Shown here: piece after piece, positions 51,733-60,550 of the stretch
Layout of the letters: each line of letters starts with the position of its first letter
Numbering within the stretch: the stretch's first letter is position 1
Assembly: GCA_964419145.1 (NCBI GenBank)
Contig: CAYQOM010000011.1
Location: 1-64,000 of the forward strand
Direction of reading: 5' to 3'
Origin: UBA2336 sp964419145
GTDB lineage: Bacteria > Bacteroidota > Bacteroidia > Cytophagales > Cyclobacteriaceae
Length of the DNA: 64,000 nucleotides
The notes under the pieces: model-generated
The model's database searches: none
What the model saw: the letters and a program-made list of their open reading frames with translations, nothing else
Told to the model about the DNA's origin: nothing
Made by a program: the position numbers and the translations under genes

Positions 51733-53649
51733 CTAATTCAGGTGCCTGAAAACGGGTGCTGACTCCTGTTTTGGCTGGATAATAGGGGTTTGAATCTCCA
51801 GAATAACCTCTTCCCACCGCGAAACAGATGGCTTTTTACCCCGATTTTCAAGCTCAGACAGGCGTTGTTGCACCTTATTTCGGAATGCCCATACGGTGTT
51901 CAGACCCACGGATAGCTTTTCGGCCAGCTCTTCCAGGGTGTATTCCTTTTTACCCGTTACCGTTAAGTAGGCGATGTAGAAGGCTTTTTCTATAGGGAAT
52001 TTGATGCTATGGAATATGGTATAGGCCGTAATGGACTCATTATACCCGCAGCGGGTGCACCTGCGGGCAAATTTCTGGCTTCCCTTAAAGTACTTTTCGT
52101 TACCGCATTTTCGGCATTGAAACCCACTCTCCCATTTTAGTTGTTCCAAAAACCTGTGACACGACAGGTTATCGGGGTACAGGGTGCGGAACTGGTTGTA
52201 ATCCATGGTCTTTTCCTGTAGTCGCTCGTTCAACACTTCCTTAATGCTGCTTTTCAATTTCCAGTTGTCCAGGTCGAGCATGGAATTGATCTTATTGATT
52301 TTATCGGCCTGTTCTACCAGTTTTTGATTGCTCTCCTCCAACTCCCGATTCTTTTTATCCAACTCCAGGGTGCGCTCACTTACCTTCTGCTCCAGTTCGC
52401 GGTTCACTTTGTCTTTCAGCTGCATGTTTAATTCATGCTGGTGAATGATTCTGCGAAGCGCCCGATCGCGCATATCTTTTAAAATGCGAATGCGATCGCC
52501 CAACGCGAACGTGAGGAAGAGCATTTCCAGCACAAAAGCAAAATGAAGACTGTAGTGCGATATGGTTGTAAACGGCAATACGTTGAAGTACACCATCATA
52601 CGCAAAAAGAAACCCGTAAACAGAACACCATAGGCGATCACGAAAAAACGAGCCGGTTTGTACCCTCCACGCCAAACAGTAATCGCAGTGTAGAAGATGA
52701 GCGACAATGGTACGATTTCAAGATTCCGATAGGTTAAAAACTGGGGAAAATAAAAGAGTTCCACCCCAAACACCACCGTTCGGATTATGATCATCCACTT
52801 CAATGCCTTATCCAGCATCGGTGCGTTTGCCTTGGTGCTCAGAAACTTTCGGGTAAAGATGAGCGCCCATAAAATCAGCAAGTAAAGAAAAACACCAACC
52901 GCATAGTTATTCCATTCCGGATGTTGAGGCCATAGGTATTGAAAGCCAATGCCATCCATGCTCATGGCATACCCCGCTACACTCAATATATAACAGATGT
53001 AAAAAATGTTTTTGATTTCGCGGATGGCGATGTACACCAAAAAATTATAAAGGCTGATGATGATGATCATCCCATAAAACGTTCCGAACAGGAAGTATTC
53101 GTTTAATGCATAATACACAAACCGGTTAACGGAACGCAGGGCAATCCGCAAATCGGCAAATTCGTGTGAGCGCACCCGGAAGTAATAAACCATCACGGTG
53201 TCGCGATCCATATCCAACTGAATCTCAAAATTTTTATGCAGAAACAGCCGGTCTGAAAAGGCGTGTTGGTCGCCCATGTTTACGATGTGGTAACCGCCAT
53301 CATTTTCAGGGATAAAAGCCTCTATGTGATCAATGGTTTGATCATAAAATTCCAATAACCATACTTTTCTGGTGCCGCTGGTATGCTGGATAGGCATGCG
53401 TATCCAATAAGAAGCGTTGGTTTGAAAATCAACATTCTGATAGCCGGGATGCGTCTGAAATCGGTTTGAGAATTCAACCGAAGTAATGTCAACAAAATTC
53501 AGGCGATTGGTAGGGTCAACGTAGAAGCTGAGTTCGTAGGGCATGAAATTCCGTTCATCCACCGCATCGTCCACATGAAAAGGCTCCTGGGAAAAACCCA
53601 TCAGCCACATCCCAAAAAAACCAAAAATCAATGCTACGCTTGCTTTCAT
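51733..53649 (-). CDS. 7TMR-DISM membrane sensor fused to IS1595-type zinc ribbon and HTH (probable PUL regulator)
   Basis: This 638-aa protein has a signal peptide (to about Ser20), an extracytoplasmic 7TMR-DISMED2-like sandwich (about 25-170), seven membrane helices (about 180-390), a long coiled coil (about 395-480; ELEQKVSERTLELDKKNREL) and a C-terminal cytoplasmic part. The last part has a four-Cys zinc ribbon near 512-535 (CRKCGN and CTRCGY), the segment ITAYTIFHSIKFPIEKAFYI and an HTH (TLEELAEKLSVGLNTVWAFR). The ribbon plus HTH matches the N-terminal DNA-binding portion of IS1595/ISXO2 transposases; the DDE nuclease part is absent. There is no kinase, GGDEF or phosphatase domain. Its position 236 bp upstream of susC on the same strand suggests that it senses the glycan and binds DNA directly. 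Confidence 0.88.
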   Translation of the reverse strand: MKASVALIFGFFGMWLMGFSQEPFHVDDAVDERNFMPYELSFYVDPTNRLNFVDITSVEFSNRFQTHPGYQNVDFQTNASYWIRMPIQHTSGTRKVWLLEFYDQTIDHIEAFIPENDGGYHIVNMGDQHAFSDRLFLHKNFEIQLDMDRDTVMVYYFRVRSHEFADLRIALRSVNRFVYYALNEYFLFGTFYGMIIIISLYNFLVYIAIREIKNIFYICYILSVAGYAMSMDGIGFQYLWPQHPEWNNYAVGVFLYLLILWALIFTRKFLSTKANAPMLDKALKWMIIIRTVVFGVELFYFPQFLTYRNLEIVPLSLIFYTAITVWRGGYKPARFFVIAYGVLFTGFFLRMMVYFNVLPFTTISHYSLHFAFVLEMLFLTFALGDRIRILKDMRDRALRRIIHQHELNMQLKDKVNRELEQKVSERTLELDKKNRELEESNQKLVEQADKINKINSMLDLDNWKLKSSIKEVLNERLQEKTMDYNQFRTLYPDNLSCHRFLEQLKWESGFQCRKCGNEKYFKGSQKFARRCTRCGYNESITAYTIFHSIKFPIEKAFYIAYLTVTGKKEYTLEELAEKLSVGLNTVWAFRNKVQQRLSELENRGKKPSVSRWEEVILEIQTPIIQPKQESAPVFRHLN

Positions 53650-53812
53650 AGTCCCACCTACCGGTGTTGAAACTACGGAAGAATTTCAAAGTCTGCAATA
53701 GACTTTATTGATGAATCAAAATTCATTAATAGTAGAACATCGATCTAATAATAATTTAAGATCATATCCTATCATGGATTCAATCGATCATTAAGAGTTA
53801 AAGATTATTCAT

Positions 53813-54292
53813 TTAAGAACCCTTTAATCTATCCTTATCTCTTTCCTCCTTAAGTTCTACTTCAGGAAAATTAAGAAGCAGTTCAATTTCAACATAAAGT
53901 TTTCCGTTGTACTTACGCTTCCCATATAAGTAGGCATAGCAATTGGGGTTTTCCCTTAAGGTTTTAATAATCTTTCGCTGATTTCGTGGAATATACCCTA
54001 CTTTCCTACCATCTAAGGTGTAACAACAAATTGCATTTTTATCAAAAGCATTGTTGGGTTCAAATTTGACAATCAATTCAGTATAGTTTGCTAGAGTATT
54101 AATAGTTTCAGCATAGTGATTACCCCCAGTCAGCTCAATTTTTAACCTTTCTCGCGAATACGTTCCAATTCCTGAATAATTGCGCTTGACTTCAGTCTCT
54201 ACCTCTGAAGGATTAGACGTTGAGCTTGGCTTTCTAAGTATGAACAAATAAACCAAGAGAGAAAACAGTATGATGATTATCGCTATAGTCAT
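53813..54292 (-). CDS. Membrane-anchored HIRAN-domain protein
   Basis: This 159-aa protein has one N-terminal helix (about 3-19, IAIIIILFSLLVYLFIL), a linker, and a HIRAN-like domain (about 45-140) with the pattern LIVKFEPNNAFDKNAICCYT, LDGRKVGYIPRNQRKIIKTL and YVEIELLL. HIRAN modules bind single-stranded DNA ends or damaged DNA in helicase fusions such as HLTF; free-standing copies in bacteria are uncharacterised. A membrane anchor on such a domain is unusual. It lies between the 7TMR regulator gene (163 bp away, no feature seen between) and tRNA-Asn. Confidence 0.78.
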   Translation of the reverse strand: MTIAIIIILFSLLVYLFILRKPSSTSNPSEVETEVKRNYSGIGTYSRERLKIELTGGNHYAETINTLANYTELIVKFEPNNAFDKNAICCYTLDGRKVGYIPRNQRKIIKTLRENPNCYAYLYGKRKYNGKLYVEIELLLNFPEVELKEERDKDRLKGS

Positions 54293-54380
54293 TAAATCAG
54301 GGCACTAATTGTAATAAGTAATAATTTACTTAAGGTGTCAAAACCATTCAAAGCAGAATTATTGGCGATTTCCAGACCTA

Positions 54381-54417
54381 AAATAAAAAAGGCAGAAACA
54401 AGAATTGTAACTGCCTT
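54381..54417 (-). terminator. Terminator downstream of tRNA-Asn
   Basis: On the minus strand AAGGCAG and CTGCCTT pair (54411-54417 with 54389-54395), with a further inner ACAA/TTGT helix, followed by a T-rich stretch. It lies 22 bp after the tRNA. Confidence 0.8.
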
Positions 54418-54438
54418 ATTATCAGTAATATATACTAG

Positions 54439-54512
54439 CTCCTCCTCTTGGACTTGAACCAAGGACCCTCTGATTAACAGTCAGATGCTCTAACCAGCTG
54501 AGCTAAGGAGGA
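54439..54512 (-). tRNA. tRNA-Asn (GTT)
   Basis: The 74-nt cloverleaf is complete. The acceptor stem is TCCTCCT/AGGAGGA, the D-arm GCTC-AGCTGGTTA-GAGC, the anticodon arm TCTGA-CTGTTAA-TCAGA with anticodon GTT, and the T-arm CTTGG-TTCAAGT-CCAAG; the discriminator base is G and CCA is not encoded. Upstream on the minus strand TTG and TAATATTG (54535-54542) with a 20-base spacer form a near-consensus Bacteroidota promoter. Confidence 0.97.
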
Positions 54513-54616
54513 ATTTACCCGTTTTTTGGGAGTGCAATATTAAGGTACTGGTGCCTTAAAATCAAAAATGTAGGTCGAATTTTATTGCCAAAACACGCTG
54601 GCAACCCTCAGGCTCC

Positions 54617-55690
54617 TTATTCGTTGTTTTCCGGCTTTTCGCTGTCCCCCTTTAGCAGGTCATACTTTTTTTGCCGGGCCTTCCACCGATCCATCGCAAA
54701 TTGCTGCATGTCGGCCACTCTGTCCTTTTCGTCAACAATTTCGAAACCCAGCAGAGCCTCAATAATGTCCTCCAGGGTAACAATGCCATCCATACCGCCA
54801 TACTCATCAATAATCAGTGCAATGTGCTCTTTTTCATTCAGCAATTTCTCCCAGGCATTGAACAGGGTTACGGTTTTCGGAAAGGTTACAATTTCCCGCT
54901 TGATGTCGTTCAGGCTTAAATCAAATTTATCTTCGGCCAGTTTTTCAAAAACCTCCTCGCGAAAAACGTAACCGGTAATGTTTTCACGGTGATCGTGATA
55001 AACTGGTATTCGTGAAAAATGTAAAAACTCCTTATTGACCAGGAATTCCTTTAAGGTCATGTCTTCACTGGCCACCACCACCACAATACGGGGCGTCATG
55101 ATTTCATGTACACGAATTCCCTTCAACTTAATCAGGTTTTGAATAATCTTGTTCTCCTTGTCTCCGAAAATTCCTTCTTCCTTGCCAATGTTTGCTAGTG
55201 CCGAAATCTCTTCGCGGCTGGTCGTGTACCCTGCTTCCTTTCTTGACAACAGCCGTGTTAAAAATGCCGACACAACGACTAACGGATAGGTTACAAAGAT
55301 CATCGCCCGGATAGTTTTTGCAGTAACGCCCATGAGTTCGCGACTGTAATTTGCGCCAATAGTTTTAGGAATGATTTCTGTTAACACCAAAATGAGTATC
55401 GTTAAGACAGCCGAAACCAATCCAAAATAAGCCTCGCCAAAAACAATCGTGGCCTGTGCGCCAACACCTGCCGCACCCACGGTGTGTGCAATGGTGTTTA
55501 AGGTAAGAATAGCTGACAACGGCTTATCAATATCTTCTTTGAGTTTGAGAAAAATGGCTGCTGACAAAACGCCTTGCTCCAATTTTGCTTTCAGATAGGA
55601 CACAGGCGTAGAAAGCAAAACTGCCTCCATAATGGAGCACAGAAATGAAGTAAAAAGGGCAATAAATAAGTATGTTAATAAAAGCGCCAT
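54617..55690 (-). CDS. CNNM/HlyC-family membrane protein with CBS pair
   Basis: This 357-aa protein has a DUF21/CNNM transmembrane domain (about 1-175; MALLLTYLFIALFTSFLCSI, ILVLTEIIPKTIGANYSREL) and a CBS pair (about 195-325; VHEIMTPRIVVVVASEDMTL, VTLEDIIEALLGFEIVDE). It lacks the C-terminal CorC_HlyC domain of longer relatives. Homologues are involved in magnesium or cobalt export. Its start abuts the stop of the PiT transporter gene with no spacer, so the two are probably one operon. Confidence 0.91.
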   Translation of the reverse strand: MALLLTYLFIALFTSFLCSIMEAVLLSTPVSYLKAKLEQGVLSAAIFLKLKEDIDKPLSAILTLNTIAHTVGAAGVGAQATIVFGEAYFGLVSAVLTILILVLTEIIPKTIGANYSRELMGVTAKTIRAMIFVTYPLVVVSAFLTRLLSRKEAGYTTSREEISALANIGKEEGIFGDKENKIIQNLIKLKGIRVHEIMTPRIVVVVASEDMTLKEFLVNKEFLHFSRIPVYHDHRENITGYVFREEVFEKLAEDKFDLSLNDIKREIVTFPKTVTLFNAWEKLLNEKEHIALIIDEYGGMDGIVTLEDIIEALLGFEIVDEKDRVADMQQFAMDRWKARQKKYDLLKGDSEKPENNE

Positions 55691-57952
55691 TTATGGTTTT
55701 TTGCTCTCACTTGTTCCCTGATTGTGATAATCGAGATACAAGTTATACATTCCATAAATGGTATTCAGCAGATCTTTTGATTCGAGCAGTAAACGCATTT
55801 GCAGTAAACCAATCCGGTTTCCAACGTTGTCTTTCTGTATGGCGGTAATCTGATCATCGATAAACTGATCCAGTTGACTGAGCCACTTTTGTTGCTGGTC
55901 TTTTATCTCATGTGCATGTTCAAAGTGAGAAGACCCTATATCCTTACACACCAATTCGGCAAAACCTTGAAGTCCTTTATCCACTTCCTGCAATTGCTGC
56001 AAGTAACGCTTGGAAGGTGATGTATGATAATTTTGTAAATGCACCGTACAGCTTTCGCTGATGAGTAATATACTTTGATACAGATCCTGCATGTAATCAA
56101 ACATGAGAATATACAAGCGACTGGCCGCGAGGTTTTGGCGCGGCATCTTCTTTACATACTTAATGATCTTGTGCTGAATTTTTTCATTCTGCTCATGCAG
56201 TTCTTTAATCCGCAACATCGATTTTTCAACTGCCTTACGCTTTTCTTTGGCTAATGATTCCACGCTGGTGCCATACACCTTCATGATCACTTTCAGATTT
56301 TTTACCGTAACCTCGTTGCTCTCATCAATGGCTTGTTTTAAATCTTTCAGGTTGCTGGCAAACAATTGCTTTTCTGATGATTCCTTCTTTTCCTTTTTGG
56401 CAAACCGCACATGGCTGCGGATGATGAGGAATGCTGCTAAAACCGTTACCACAATTACACCCACATGGCCGGTTTTAAACAGGATAAAAGCAATAAACCC
56501 GCTGAAGGCAAATGCCACTACAGCGGTGATTAACCATCCGGCTATCACATTCATTACGCCCGCTACCCGGTAAACCGCGCTCTCCCTTCCCCATGCCTGA
56601 TCGGCAAAAGAAGTACCCATTGCCACCATAAAGGTTACAAACGTGGTAGAGAGCGGAAGTTTCTGAGAGGTTCCATAGGCAATCAGCACACTTGAAACCA
56701 ACAGGTTCACGGATGCACGCACCAGGTCAAAGGAGGGCTGATCTTTTTCACTGATGACATCCGTAGCTCCTTTTTCAAATCTTCTCTCAATAGCTTTCGA
56801 CCAGGAACGCGGAAGCACTGAATCGGTGGTTCTGCCAGCCAGAAGGGCTACGCCAACCATTATTCTTGACACTACATTGGGGCGAAACTTTTCATCGCCC
56901 TCATCTTGCCGGCTTAGTGAAAGTTCTGTTTCCGTTACCTTTCTACTCTTTGCATTCGTCCAAAGTGTTACCACCATCACCACGCCAGCCACAAGTAAAA
57001 TCCAGGTTGGTGTAATCAGTTTTTCAGATAGAATTCCCATCTGGTATTGATCGGCTGGGATACCGGAAGCTGCCCAGTTTTGAAAAGCAACCAAACCGCC
57101 TACAGCCACACCAATAAAGTTTACCAGGTCGTTGCCAGCAAATGCCATCGCCAGGGAGAAGGTACCCAACAACACCACCACCTTCAGTGGATTGATTTTG
57201 GTGTACCACATAATCAGTTGGATCACCACACTGAAAAAAACAAAGCTTGCCAACACAATGCTCCAGGTATTTTCCATTACCCACTTCACCTGGGCATCCG
57301 TAACAAGCGAGCTACCCTTCACCCCTTTAATCAGCAAAAAATAAATGATGGTGGTGATGGAGAGTCCGCAAAAAATAGCTCCGTAGTATTTAATCGATTT
57401 CTTGATGGAAAACGTGAATATTACCCGTGATACACGTTGAATCAAAGAGCCAACGATAAACGCCAGAAAAATGGAAAGGAAAATTCCGGTGATGATGGTG
57501 AAGGCCGAAGAGAAGTTTAAAATGTTATCCAACTGAATTTCACCCCATGAAAGACCGGTTGAAAATGAATGCAGCACACCAATGGCAAACGCTGCGCCCA
57601 GAATTTCAAACACCAATGAAACCGTTGTAGAGGTTGGCAGTCCTAAGCTGTTATAAAAATCAAGCAGGATAATGTCCGTGAGCATGACTGCCAAAAACAA
57701 AAACATGACTTGCTCAAACGTAAAGAATGACGGATTGAAAAGTCCGTTTCGGGCGATTTCCATCATGCCACTGGAGAACATGGAACCCAAAACGACCCCT
57801 GCACTGGCCACCAATAATATGGTACGCAAAGGCGCCACTTTAGAGCCAATGGCAGAGTTCAGAAAGTTTACAGCATCGTTGCTTACGCCTACAATGAGGT
57901 CGATAATGGCAACTGCGAAAAGAATAATGAGAAGTATGGTGAAAAAGTCCAT
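55691..57952 (-). CDS. PiT-family phosphate transporter with C-terminal PhoU-like domain
   Basis: This 753-aa protein has the PiT signature in VGVSNDAVNFLNSAIGSKVA near residue 25 and a second half-repeat with FAGNDLVNFIGVAVGGLVAF, plus about ten to twelve membrane helices up to residue 520. The last 220 residues are soluble and helical, resembling the PhoU/DUF47 accessory protein usually encoded separately next to pit genes (MLRIKELHEQNEKIQHKIIK, ILMFDYMQDLYQSILLISES). It takes up inorganic phosphate, or metal phosphate, with protons or sodium. The fused accessory domain probably gates transport. Confidence 0.9.
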   Translation of the reverse strand: MDFFTILLIILFAVAIIDLIVGVSNDAVNFLNSAIGSKVAPLRTILLVASAGVVLGSMFSSGMMEIARNGLFNPSFFTFEQVMFLFLAVMLTDIILLDFYNSLGLPTSTTVSLVFEILGAAFAIGVLHSFSTGLSWGEIQLDNILNFSSAFTIITGIFLSIFLAFIVGSLIQRVSRVIFTFSIKKSIKYYGAIFCGLSITTIIYFLLIKGVKGSSLVTDAQVKWVMENTWSIVLASFVFFSVVIQLIMWYTKINPLKVVVLLGTFSLAMAFAGNDLVNFIGVAVGGLVAFQNWAASGIPADQYQMGILSEKLITPTWILLVAGVVMVVTLWTNAKSRKVTETELSLSRQDEGDEKFRPNVVSRIMVGVALLAGRTTDSVLPRSWSKAIERRFEKGATDVISEKDQPSFDLVRASVNLLVSSVLIAYGTSQKLPLSTTFVTFMVAMGTSFADQAWGRESAVYRVAGVMNVIAGWLITAVVAFAFSGFIAFILFKTGHVGVIVVTVLAAFLIIRSHVRFAKKEKKESSEKQLFASNLKDLKQAIDESNEVTVKNLKVIMKVYGTSVESLAKEKRKAVEKSMLRIKELHEQNEKIQHKIIKYVKKMPRQNLAASRLYILMFDYMQDLYQSILLISESCTVHLQNYHTSPSKRYLQQLQEVDKGLQGFAELVCKDIGSSHFEHAHEIKDQQQKWLSQLDQFIDDQITAIQKDNVGNRIGLLQMRLLLESKDLLNTIYGMYNLYLDYHNQGTSESKKP

Positions 57953-58092
57953 AAAACCGGTGAATGCGGTTAGTTCAGGTAATTTCTGGCGGCAAGATAC
58001 CGCGCAGCGGTGGATGTAAAAACTTGTTTTTAAAGATTAATTCTTAATCACGGATCATGCTAAAACTCAGTAAATAAAGCACAACCCATGGC

Positions 58093-58122
58093 TTGGAATT
58101 CACGTTTCATCCTTTAACTTTG
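58093..58122 (+). promoter_or_regulatory. Bacteroidota-type promoter of the creD operon
   Basis: TTG at 58093-58095, a 19-base spacer and TAACTTTG at 58115-58122 match TTG-N19-TAnnTTTG exactly. The first start codon is at 58140. Confidence 0.82.
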
Positions 58123-58127
58123 AAATC

Positions 58128-58138
58128 AAAAGTACTTT
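58128..58138. promoter_or_regulatory. Palindromic operator candidate O1 of the creD operon
   Basis: AAAAGTACTTT contains the 10-bp palindrome AAAGTACTTT (58129-58138). It begins six bases after the last G of the -7 element, where transcription should start, and ends at the first gene's start codon. The same core recurs before creD at the same distance from a TTTG. Confidence 0.6.
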
Positions 58139-58139
58139 A

Positions 58140-58763
58140 ATGAAAGAAATACACGATTACCAAAGCGATATTGCCTCCATCCGGTCGGCCATGGAGCGAT
58201 CGGCTAAATTCCTTTCGCTTAGCGGCCTTTCGGGTGTGCTGGCTGGTATCTATGCCTTAATTGGTGCTACTATCGTTTATTATCTGATTTATTATCCCCA
58301 CTCCCCTTTTGGGTTCCGGTTTTACTTTATAAATGAAAAAGCCATTGTCTTTAAGCTCATGCTCATTGCAGCAATTGTGTTGGGGCTATCGATTGTTACC
58401 GCATTTGTGATGAGTCAACGCAAGGCAAAACGCATGGGCCTCAGCATCTGGAACAAAACCAGTAAAGAACTTACTTCAAATCTTTTTATCCCGTTGATAA
58501 CCGGTGGGCTGTTGATTCTGATTTTCGTGTCTCGCGGATACTATGGCATTGTTGCCCCTGCCTGCCTCATTTTTTACGGACTTGCACTCATCAGTGCGAG
58601 TTCACTAACGGTAAATGAAATTCGGTACCTGGGTTTTTGTGAAATCGTATTAGGCTTGGTGGCAGCACTATTACCGGGCTACGGACTGGTATTCTGGGCC
58701 CTTGGTTTTGGCGTGCTGCATGTGGTGTATGGCGCAGTTATGTATTATCGTTACGATTCGTGA
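58140..58763 (+). CDS. Membrane protein of unknown function
   Basis: This 207-aa protein begins with a soluble helix (MKEIHDYQSDIASIRSAMER) followed by about six hydrophobic segments (about 25-50, 77-97, 118-134, 137-155, 163-180 and 183-200). I do not recognise the family. Its stop TGA overlaps the GTG start of the winged-helix regulator (GTGA, 58760-58763). Co-occurrence with a small winged-helix regulator and creD suggests an envelope stress role or a partner that senses for the regulator. Confidence 0.78.
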   Translation: MKEIHDYQSDIASIRSAMERSAKFLSLSGLSGVLAGIYALIGATIVYYLIYYPHSPFGFRFYFINEKAIVFKLMLIAAIVLGLSIVTAFVMSQRKAKRMGLSIWNKTSKELTSNLFIPLITGGLLILIFVSRGYYGIVAPACLIFYGLALISASSLTVNEIRYLGFCEIVLGLVAALLPGYGLVFWALGFGVLHVVYGAVMYYRYDS

Positions 58764-59059
58764 AAAATCCGTTTGACCAGCTTGATCGAATACTGGAGCA
58801 CCGTATACGGTTGCAGATTATGTCTGTGCTCGTGACCAATGACGCATATGATTTTAATTCGCTGAAAGAAGTATTGAATGTTACCGATGGCAACCTGGCC
58901 TCAAACCTGAAAGCATTAGAAAAAGAAAAATACCTTTCTGTTTCCAAATCATTTGTAAACCGAAAGCCAAACACAAAATACAAGGCTACGGAGAAAGGAC
59001 GAAATGCCTTTAAAAAACACCTTGACGCATTGGAAGAATTGATCAAAGCACAACGCTAA
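58760..59059 (+). CDS. Winged-helix transcriptional regulator (HTH_34-like)
   Basis: This 99-aa protein starts with GTG, overlapping the upstream stop by four bases. It is a compact MarR/ArsR-like winged helix: LDRILEHRIRLQIMSVLVTN, then FNSLKEVLNVTDGNLASNLK as the recognition region, the wing KYLSVSKSFVNRKPNTKYKA and a dimerisation helix GRNAFKKHLDALEELIKAQR. No ligand or metal site is seen. Matching palindromes before the first gene and before creD make it a likely autoregulator of this operon. Confidence 0.88.
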   Translation: MKNPFDQLDRILEHRIRLQIMSVLVTNDAYDFNSLKEVLNVTDGNLASNLKALEKEKYLSVSKSFVNRKPNTKYKATEKGRNAFKKHLDALEELIKAQR

Positions 59060-59082
59060 AAAATTTACTTATATACTTTGAT

Positions 59083-59100
59083 TTTAAAAGTACTTTTAAA
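59083..59100. promoter_or_regulatory. 18-bp perfect palindrome upstream of creD (operator candidate O2)
   Basis: TTTAAAAGTACTTTTAAA is a perfect 18-bp palindrome. A promoter-like TATACTTTG (59072-59080) precedes it, and the AAAAGTAC core starts six bases after the G, the same spacing as at 58122/58128. No good -33 TTG is visible. Confidence 0.68.
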
Positions 59101-59115
59101 CAACACAAATAAACT

Positions 59116-60537
59116 ATGGAACCCATCAAATCAACCAACCTCCTCGATCGTTTCAATCAATGGCTGAAAGAATCGATCACCGTAAAACTTGTGTCCATCG
59201 GATTTTTAATCCTGATCCTGCTGATACCAGCAGCCTGGATTGAAAACATGATCGTGGAACGGCAACATCGCGCTGAATCCGTTATTGCTGAAGTGTCCAA
59301 TAAATGGTCGGGCAATCAAACGCTATCCGGACCCATTTTAGTGGTGCCCTACAAGCATCGCGAAACCATTAAGATAGATAAAGACCAGGTGGAAATAAAA
59401 GAAAGTACACGCAAGGCATTTTTTCTACCCGAAGCACTTGACATTAATGGAAAGGTAAATCCTGAAAAACTGCATCGTGGAATTTTTGATGCGGTGGTGT
59501 ACGAATCATCACTCAACATGAAAGCCTCATTCAGCAAACCTGATTTCAAACGGCTTGAAATTGCTGACGATATGATTCTCTGGTCGGAAGCGCATTTGAT
59601 TATTGCCATTAGTGACCTTCGCGGCATCAGTAAAAATCCACCAGTGATTACAGCAGGTAGTCAGAACCTAACTTCCGAGCCAGCACAAAACATTGGCGTC
59701 TCCACAAATAAATTTGATCGTGTGGCTCAACCACATGATTATGATGAGGTCGCCTATTCAACAAAAACCGCAACCGGTATTGTTGCGCCTTTGAATTGGA
59801 AAAGTGAAGCTGACTTTGTCGCACTAAGCGAAATCAGCTTTAATCTGAAAGGAAGCAGTCAGTTGAATTTTGTTCCTTCCGGAAAAACAACTTCGGTAAA
59901 ACTTTCAGGTCCTTGGCCCGATCCTAGTTTTGATGGTGAATTTTTACCCACCACGCGTGAGGTAACCAAAACAGATTTTACCGCAACCTGGAACATCCTG
60001 CATTTTAACCGACCGTTCTCACAACAATGGAAAGACAGTCACCAGGAGTTAATCGGTTCTGAATTCGGATTGAAACTGTTGATACCCGTGGATCAATACC
60101 AAAAAAGCATCCGTACGGCCAAATACGGAATCCTCATCATCATGCTCACTTTTGTTGCTTTGTTCCTGGTGGAGATCACACAAAAAATCAGGATACATCC
60201 GTTTCAATATATTCTTATCGGGGCGGCACTCATTATATACTACACACTTTTGTTAAGCTTTTCAGAACAAGTGGGCTATAACATAGCATACTGGATTTCA
60301 ACCGGAGCAACTGTAATCTTGATCGCAGCTTACTCCACCTCATTTTTAAAGGATAAAAAGTTGAGTTTCCTATTCACCACTTTATTGGTGATCTTCTACA
60401 CGTTCATTTTCATCATCATCCTGCAACAGGACTTCTCATTGTTAATCGGAAGTGTTGGCTTATTCCTGATTGTAGCCACGTTGATGTATTTCAGCAGGAA
60501 GGTGGATTGGTATAAGGGTTCACCAGCTGTTGAATAA
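59116..60537 (+). CDS. creD: Inner membrane protein CreD
   Basis: This 473-aa protein has the CreD layout: a short cytoplasmic N-part, one membrane helix (about 23-43; VKLVSIGFLILILLIPAAWI), a large periplasmic domain (about 44-330) with VERQHRAESVIAEVSNKWSG and GPILVVPYKH near the front and a WNILHFNRPFSQQW motif, and a C-terminal bundle of about five helices. CreD is a target of CreBC or BlrAB systems elsewhere and is linked to envelope integrity and beta-lactam response. Here no CreBC is adjacent; the local winged-helix protein probably controls it. Confidence 0.93.
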   Translation: MEPIKSTNLLDRFNQWLKESITVKLVSIGFLILILLIPAAWIENMIVERQHRAESVIAEVSNKWSGNQTLSGPILVVPYKHRETIKIDKDQVEIKESTRKAFFLPEALDINGKVNPEKLHRGIFDAVVYESSLNMKASFSKPDFKRLEIADDMILWSEAHLIIAISDLRGISKNPPVITAGSQNLTSEPAQNIGVSTNKFDRVAQPHDYDEVAYSTKTATGIVAPLNWKSEADFVALSEISFNLKGSSQLNFVPSGKTTSVKLSGPWPDPSFDGEFLPTTREVTKTDFTATWNILHFNRPFSQQWKDSHQELIGSEFGLKLLIPVDQYQKSIRTAKYGILIIMLTFVALFLVEITQKIRIHPFQYILIGAALIIYYTLLLSFSEQVGYNIAYWISTGATVILIAAYSTSFLKDKKLSFLFTTLLVIFYTFIFIIILQQDFSLLIGSVGLFLIVATLMYFSRKVDWYKGSPAVE

Positions 60538-60550
60538 AAAAATATTTTTT

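Noticed and set aside
52085..52100. Third copy of the AAAGTACTTT operator
   Set aside because: It is inside the 7TMR coding sequence with no promoter nearby; a 10-mer of this composition can occur by chance.
51733..53649. Active IS1595-type transposase
   Set aside because: Only the zinc ribbon and HTH are present. The DDE domain is missing and the rest is a membrane sensor; no terminal inverted repeats were seen.
54585..54971. Plus-strand 128-aa ORF
   Set aside because: It is antisense to the CBS part of the CNNM gene.
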